11,551 nucleotides of DNA from Thiobacillaceae bacterium (lineage in GTDB: Bacteria; Pseudomonadota; Gammaproteobacteria; Burkholderiales; Thiobacillaceae), in NCBI GenBank assembly GCA_012274165.1, contig JAAPAA010000131.1:1-11551 (forward strand). Reading direction: 5' to 3'. A program made the translations under genes and the position numbers. Each line of letters begins with the position of its first letter. Position 1 is the stretch's first letter. Of this stretch, positions 7,568-11,551 are shown piece after piece. The notes under the pieces are model-generated. The model was not told the origin of the DNA. It did no database searches and saw only the letters and a list, made by a program, of their open reading frames with translations.

Positions 7568-9297
7568 CAGGTATTCCTGCGCATGGTTCCGGCGTTTTCC
7601 GCCACACCGCCGCCATGCGACAGCGGCACATCCAGCAAGGCCGGCGGCGCCACCCCGAGCAGGCGATACAACTCGCGCAACTGGGTCCGATAGAGCTGCT
7701 CGAAATCCCTGACACTCCCCGCCGGGTTGTGATCGCCAAACCACCAGAACCAGTCCGAACCTTCGCACACGGCAAGCTGACGGATCGCCATGGTTTGATG
7801 CTCCGCATCGAGCTTGCCTGTTGCCAGGGTGCGGTCATACACCAGCTTGGCCGCGACCAGATAATCCCAGCCGCGATTCTTGTCGGTCGAACCGATCCAG
7901 GTCGAAAAGCTGCCATACACCCAGCTGCCCGATGCCAGCCGCTTCAAGGGTTTGGCCGGCGTGTTCGCAGCCTGTTCGGCAAAAGTGCTGACATTGAGGG
8001 TGGGATGGCTGGACAGGCGCGAATAGAGCGCGTCCAGAAAATAGTGGCCGTTGTCGGGGTAATACTCCCAGGCGTTTTCACCGTCGAGAATGACCGAAAC
8101 CACATGCTGGTTCGCATTCTTGCCAAGCGACGTCGCAATGGTTTCCAGGTGATGAATGAAGTCGCCCACCGCGTCATCGGCATGCCAGTCGCTGTATTTG
8201 AAACCAATCAAATCCGACAACCCATCGTCGCGGAAAAACACCCGGGTTTTGAAGCCGTCCACGCGCGTGGGGGAAAACAGGCCGCGTCTGGTTTGCATGT
8301 CGTCGACGGAACAACCCGACTTGACGCAGCTCCCGCGCCACACGCCTTCGCCCGTAGCGGTCCAGGCAATGTTCATTTCATCGAGTTGCGCCAGCGCATC
8401 CTCGCTCACCCCGCCTTCGGACAGCCACACCCCAGTGGGCTTGCGGCCAAAATAATGCTCGAACACCTCGACCCCATGTTGCAGATGCCAGCGCGCACGT
8501 GCCGCCCCGCCCGGATAAGCCAGCGCCTCGGGCACCGGCGCATCGGGCATGGCATCGCGCAAATTGGCGAAGTCGTTCAGCAGCGGCACAATCGGATGAC
8601 CGTAAGGCGTCATCGACAACTCGACCTGACCGCGCTCGGCCAGCGCACGATAGCGTGGAATCAAGCCCGCCATGCAATGCTGCATCAGGTACAGCAATTC
8701 GTGGCGATCGGCGGACGAGAATTCATGTCCCTTTGCCAGCAGACGCTGTACCAGCGGCATTTTCCGCAGCGAGTTTCCCAGCCAGGCAAGGTGGTACCAG
8801 GTCAGCAAATCCAGGAAATACTGCTCGGACAAATAGCCCAGATGCGCAGGCAAGGCCGTGTCGCCCGGCCCGGCCTCGTACGAGGCGCCCACCATTTCCA
8901 GCAGATGGCGATAGACCGGATAGGGATGAATCATGCGCGGCGCATGGCAGCGCTGGCAGTCGCGGATGATGGCCAGGCGCGCAACCGCGTCAGACGGAAT
9001 GCGCTCGACGCCGGACAGCAGATTGATCATGTGATCCTGAGTCGGCTTGCCATGCTTGAGCAGCGCGTCCATTTGCTGCGCGTAATCGTCGATCTGTTCG
9101 AGCAGAACCGGGGCAAAATTCACCACCGCCTGCATCGCCGGATAGCGCTCCAGATGGGCCGCCATGTCGCTGTAATCCTTGATGCCGTGCAAATACACCC
9201 AGGGCAGGTGATACGCGCCCTTGAGCCCTTCGCGGTAGTACGGCTGGTGCATGTGCCAGCACAGCACCACATTCAGCGTTTTAGCTGTCGTAGTCAT
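7567..9297 (-). CDS. GH57 alpha-glucanase (alpha-amylase/amylopullulanase-like)
   Basis: This retaining alpha-glucan hydrolase or transferase of family GH57 is 576 aa with no signal peptide, so it should act in the cytoplasm. GH57 regions can be followed in order: HMHQP at 15-19, a PYGHPIVPLL region at 231-240, WLSEGGVSEDAL at 291-302 with E294 as likely nucleophile, ILDGENAWEYYPDNG at 403-417 with D405 as likely acid/base, and GSWVYGSFSTWIG at 457-469. The later CEGSDWFWWFGDHNP (511-525) is typical of the COG1449 amylase/amylopullulanase branch, not of GH57 branching enzymes. The tail after residue 560 is Gly/Ala-rich and probably disordered. The start overlaps the glgC end by 17 bases, with GAGG 7 bases upstream, and the stop overlaps the malQ start. 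Whether it cuts alpha-1,4, alpha-1,6 or both cannot be read from sequence. No GlgX is visible, so a debranching role is possible. Confidence 0.93.
   Translation of the reverse strand: MTTTAKTLNVVLCWHMHQPYYREGLKGAYHLPWVYLHGIKDYSDMAAHLERYPAMQAVVNFAPVLLEQIDDYAQQMDALLKHGKPTQDHMINLLSGVERIPSDAVARLAIIRDCQRCHAPRMIHPYPVYRHLLEMVGASYEAGPGDTALPAHLGYLSEQYFLDLLTWYHLAWLGNSLRKMPLVQRLLAKGHEFSSADRHELLYLMQHCMAGLIPRYRALAERGQVELSMTPYGHPIVPLLNDFANLRDAMPDAPVPEALAYPGGAARARWHLQHGVEVFEHYFGRKPTGVWLSEGGVSEDALAQLDEMNIAWTATGEGVWRGSCVKSGCSVDDMQTRRGLFSPTRVDGFKTRVFFRDDGLSDLIGFKYSDWHADDAVGDFIHHLETIATSLGKNANQHVVSVILDGENAWEYYPDNGHYFLDALYSRLSSHPTLNVSTFAEQAANTPAKPLKRLASGSWVYGSFSTWIGSTDKNRGWDYLVAAKLVYDRTLATGKLDAEHQTMAIRQLAVCEGSDWFWWFGDHNPAGSVRDFEQLYRTQLRELYRLLGVAPPALLDVPLSHGGGVAENAGTMRRNT
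7575..7578 (-). promoter_or_regulatory. Ribosome binding site of malQ
   Basis: AGGA sits 7 bases before the malQ ATG at 7567, inside the last codons of the GH57 gene. It fixes the malQ start at the TGATG junction. Confidence 0.7.
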
Positions 9298-10600
9298 TAT
9301 GCAGCCTCGCGTAGAGGTTTTGTCCGAGCATGGCCGATGTCACCAGCACGATGCCTTCCGGCGTGACATGAAAACGCTTGGCATCCTCGACCAGGTCTTC
9401 CCCGATGACCGTGCCATCCGGAATGCTCGTGCCCTTGTCGATGATCGCGCGCGTGATGCGGCAATGGCTGCCGATATTGACCTTGGGCAGAATCACGCTG
9501 TCCTTGATGATGCTGCCGTTTTCCACCGTGGTGGCAAAAAACAGCACCGAGCGCTTGACCCGCGCACCCGACAGAATGCAGCCCCCTGCGATCAGCGAAT
9601 CGATCGCCGTGCCGCGCCGGCCTTCGTCGTCGAAGATGAACTTGGCGGGCGGATATTGCGGCTGGTAGGTCCAGATCGGCCAGTTACGGTCGTACAGGTT
9701 GAGTGCGGGATCCACCGAGCACAATTCCATATTGGTCTGCCAGTAGGAATGCAGGGTGCCGACATCGCGCCAGTAATCCGGTTCGCCCGCCTTGTTGCGG
9801 AAGGGATAGGCCATCGCGCGCGCGGCGGCAATGCTGGCGGGAATAATGTCCTTGCCGAAATCGTGCGAGGACTCGGCATTGCAGGCATCATCGATCAGGG
9901 TCTTGTAGAGAAAGTCCTTGGAAAAAATATAAATGCCCATCGACGCCAATGCGATGCCGGGTTTGCCAGGAATGCAATCTGGGTTGTCGGGCTTTTCGCT
10001 GAAATGGGTGATGCGCATGGTTTCATCCACCGACATCACGCCAAATCCGCGCGCCTCTTCTGCCGGCACTTCGATGCTGCCGACCGTGAAATCAGCGCCG
10101 CTTTGCGCGTGATACAGCAGCATGTCCGAGTAATCCATGGTGTAGACGTGATCGCCGCCGAGCACCAGTACGTAGTCAGGATGATGCCGCTGCATGATGT
10201 CGAGGTTCTGGAACAGCGCATCGGCGGTCCCTTGGTACCACTCTTTTTTGTGGGTGCGTTGCTGCGCCGGGAGAATCTCCACAAACTCGCCAATCTCGGC
10301 CCGCATGAAACCCCAGGCGCGTTGCAGATGGCGAATCAGCGAATGCGACTTGTATTGCGTCAGCACGCCGATGCGGCGTATGCCTGAGTTCACGCAATTG
10401 GATAGCGGAAAATCGATGATGCGGTATTTGCCGCCAATCGGCACCGAAGGCTTGGCACGCCACGCCGTCAGATCCTTCAAGCGTGAACCCTCGCCCCCCG
10501 CCAGTACCAGCGCCAAGGTCTTGCGCGCCAAATCCGTCACTGTTTTCGGTTCAGTGTAATAACGGTAAAGCCGTTCCTGCTCTTCCTTGGAAATCGTCAT
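9281..10600 (-). CDS. glgC: Glucose-1-phosphate adenylyltransferase (ADP-glucose pyrophosphorylase)
   Basis: It converts ATP and glucose-1-phosphate into ADP-glucose and pyrophosphate, the committed and usually controlled step of bacterial glycogen synthesis. The product is 439 aa; E. coli GlgC is 431. The nucleotidyltransferase domain has LAGGEGSRLKDLT at 33-45, RAKPSVPIGGKYRIIDF at 48-64, WYQGTADA at 121-128, LGGDHVY at 147-153 with D150 matching the E. coli catalytic Asp142, and FSEKP at 200-204 with K203 matching the glucose-1-phosphate-binding Lys195. The C-terminal beta-helix includes SVLFFATTVENGSIIKDSVI (351-370). K42 aligns with E. coli K39, the fructose-1,6-bisphosphate activator lysine, so similar allosteric control is plausible. 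The ATG at 10600 is fixed by a strong GGAGGGGAG site; the longer in-frame reading to 10672 overlaps glk and lacks homology. The stop lies inside the GH57 start region. Confidence 0.98.
   Translation of the reverse strand: MTISKEEQERLYRYYTEPKTVTDLARKTLALVLAGGEGSRLKDLTAWRAKPSVPIGGKYRIIDFPLSNCVNSGIRRIGVLTQYKSHSLIRHLQRAWGFMRAEIGEFVEILPAQQRTHKKEWYQGTADALFQNLDIMQRHHPDYVLVLGGDHVYTMDYSDMLLYHAQSGADFTVGSIEVPAEEARGFGVMSVDETMRITHFSEKPDNPDCIPGKPGIALASMGIYIFSKDFLYKTLIDDACNAESSHDFGKDIIPASIAAARAMAYPFRNKAGEPDYWRDVGTLHSYWQTNMELCSVDPALNLYDRNWPIWTYQPQYPPAKFIFDDEGRRGTAIDSLIAGGCILSGARVKRSVLFFATTVENGSIIKDSVILPKVNIGSHCRITRAIIDKGTSIPDGTVIGEDLVEDAKRFHVTPEGIVLVTSAMLGQNLYARLHNDYDS
9305..9308 (-). promoter_or_regulatory. 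Ribosome binding site of the GH57 gene
   Basis: GAGG within GCGAGGC sits 7 bases before the ATG at 9297 and lies inside the last codons of glgC. It supports this start and a coupled, 17-base overlap between the two genes. Confidence 0.7.
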
Positions 10601-10603
10601 ACG

Positions 10604-10612
10604 CTCCCCTCC
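10604..10612 (-). promoter_or_regulatory. Strong Shine-Dalgarno of glgC
   Basis: On the minus strand this reads GGAGGGGAG, ending 3 bases before the ATG at 10600, with its first GGAGG ideally placed for initiation. It is the best ribosome binding site in the window. It decides the glgC start against the longer in-frame reading that begins inside glk. Confidence 0.85.
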
Positions 10613-10633
10613 ATGATTACTCGTTTTGGAATG

Positions 10634-10651
10634 AACTTCTGTACCGAAGTT
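10634..10651. repeat. Short inverted repeat in the glk-glgC gap
   Basis: AACTTC (10634-10639) and GAAGTT (10646-10651) form a perfect 6-base inverted repeat around 6 bases. It could be an operator half-site pair or a weak hairpin in the mRNA leader before glgC. There is no T-run after it on the coding strand, so it is not a typical terminator. Confidence 0.3.
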
Positions 10652-10668
10652 AACCGCTGCATTGAAAT

Positions 10669-11551
10669 TCAAGGTGCAGCAAACAAAGCAGCTTGTGACC
10701 GGGCCAGCGCACTCGCCATTGCGCCCTGCACACCCAGCCGCGTGCTGGTGATCAAAAAAATCGGCGTGCGTTCAACCACGCCGCGCATCCGCCCCTTGTC
10801 GGTAGCCGCCGCCATGAAACGGGATGACTGCATCCGCGTCTGCATATGCGTCGCCACCCCGCCCGCGATATACAGCCCACCGCGCGGCTGGTAGAGCAAG
10901 GCGACATTGCCCACCCATGCGCCATATACATCGATAAACAGCTCGAGCGCAGCTTCTGCTGCCGTGTCGCCCGACTTCGCGCGCACGGCGAGTGCCGCTC
11001 CATCCATCGTTTCGTCCGGCGGGGTGCGGCCCTGCTCGGCACAACAAAACCGGTACAAATCGTTCATCGCCAGACCCGACACCACACGCTCCCACGAGAC
11101 GTGCCCATAAGCCGCGCGCAAGCGTTCGAGCAGACGCGCCTGCTGCGCGTTGGCGGGTGAAAAATCGACATGCCCGCCCTCAGTGGCAAAACTTTGATAG
11201 TCCCCAGCGGCAGCCGGCAGCATAAAGGCCAGCCCCAGCCCGGTGCCGGCCCCCGTAATCGCTCGCACGCCCCCAGGCTCGACGGGATGTGGATTGAGCG
11301 CAAGAACATCGGCATCCGTCAGCGTCGCCACGCCTGCCGCTGCTGCCTGAAAATCATTAATAAAACGCACTTCACGTATCCCCAACGCCGTTTGCAATTC
11401 GGCCGCATCGAGCGTCCAGTCGAGATTGGTCAGCTTCACGCGCTGGCCATCCAGCGCGCCCGGCAACGCCAGCAGCAGACCGTCCGGCAAGCCCGGCGCA
11501 CCCGCATCGGCAATGAACCGCTGCAACAGGCTGTCCACCGAGGCGAAATCC
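10669..11551 (-). CDS. glk: Glucokinase, 5'-truncated by the window edge
   Basis: It phosphorylates free glucose to glucose-6-phosphate with ATP. The window holds 293 codons plus the stop. The fit to E. coli Glk (321 aa) is collinear from about its residue 35, so the DxGGTxxR phosphate motif at the N-terminus lies outside. Counting from the first whole codon, visible parts are LPGALDG at 29-35, LTNLDW at 40-45, FINDF at 63-67 with D66 as catalytic base (E. coli D100), GAGTGLG at 100-106 (phosphate-2 loop), EGGHVDF at 124-130, and later LYIAGGVATHM. A GTG at 11538 lies inside homologous sequence and is not the real start. The gene is followed after 68 bases by glgC. Its job here is probably to recover glucose released by MalQ and the GH57 enzyme. 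Confidence 0.95.
   Translation of the reverse strand, partial: DFASVDSLLQRFIADAGAPGLPDGLLLALPGALDGQRVKLTNLDWTLDAAELQTALGIREVRFINDFQAAAAGVATLTDADVLALNPHPVEPGGVRAITGAGTGLGLAFMLPAAAGDYQSFATEGGHVDFSPANAQQARLLERLRAAYGHVSWERVVSGLAMNDLYRFCCAEQGRTPPDETMDGAALAVRAKSGDTAAEAALELFIDVYGAWVGNVALLYQPRGGLYIAGGVATHMQTRMQSSRFMAAATDKGRMRGVVERTPIFLITSTRLGVQGAMASALARSQAALFAAP

Noticed and set aside
7568..7768. In-frame upstream extension of malQ by 67 codons
   Set aside because: It reads the GH57 coding sequence in another frame, lacks family resemblance, and malQ has a good ribosome binding site for the ATG at 7567.
7312..9366. A 684-codon open frame on the plus strand, antisense to the GH57 gene and the start of malQ
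   Set aside because: It lies over clearly recognised minus-strand genes, resembles no family I know, and is rich in Arg, His, Gln and Ala, as expected when GC-rich codons are read on the opposite strand.
9251..10387. A 378-codon plus-strand frame antisense to glgC
   Set aside because: Antisense shadow of a well-conserved glgC; no domain signal.
10601..10672. In-frame upstream extension of glgC by 24 codons
   Set aside because: The residues do not match GlgC N-termini and the strong GGAGGGGAG site sits before the ATG at 10600.

Overview
The window is one stretch of a glycogen/maltodextrin gene cluster. All seven genes lie on the minus strand. In transcription order, from high to low coordinates, they are: glk (glucokinase, 5' end outside the window), glgC (ADP-glucose pyrophosphorylase), a GH57 alpha-glucanase, malQ (4-alpha-glucanotransferase), glgB (branching enzyme), glgA (glycogen synthase) and glgP (glycogen phosphorylase, last residues outside the window). 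There is no tRNA, rRNA, CRISPR array, insertion sequence or phage gene. No gap between genes reaches 100 bases.

The DNA is GC-rich by eye, with GC-rich third codon positions, and GlgC, GlgB and Glk resemble the enterobacterial proteins closely. This points to a proteobacterium. A betaproteobacterium is my best guess, from protein resemblance and gene order only; the window holds no taxonomic marker gene.

Layout: glk ends 68 bases before glgC, which has a strong ribosome binding site. glgC, GH57, malQ and glgB are then chained by overlaps of 17, 1 (TGATG) and 4 (ATGA) bases, which suggests translational coupling. An 80-base AT-rich gap follows before glgA, containing small direct repeats and a weak promoter-like pair. 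glgP follows glgA after 29 bases. The whole set could be one operon, possibly with a second internal start before glgA.

The genes cover a near-complete cycle. GlgC makes ADP-glucose from glucose-1-phosphate, GlgA extends alpha-1,4 chains, and GlgB adds alpha-1,6 branches. GlgP releases glucose-1-phosphate, MalQ reshuffles short maltodextrins and releases glucose, and Glk returns that glucose to glucose-6-phosphate. Two expected parts are absent from the window: phosphoglucomutase (pgm) and the GH13 debranching enzyme GlgX. The GH57 enzyme is a candidate for the debranching job.

The families are well known and I see no undescribed system. The points most worth a second look are the GH57 enzyme coupled into the glg operon without glgX, a compact MalQ that appears to lack the secondary glucan-binding tyrosines known from Thermus amylomaltase, and the AT-rich glgB-glgA junction.
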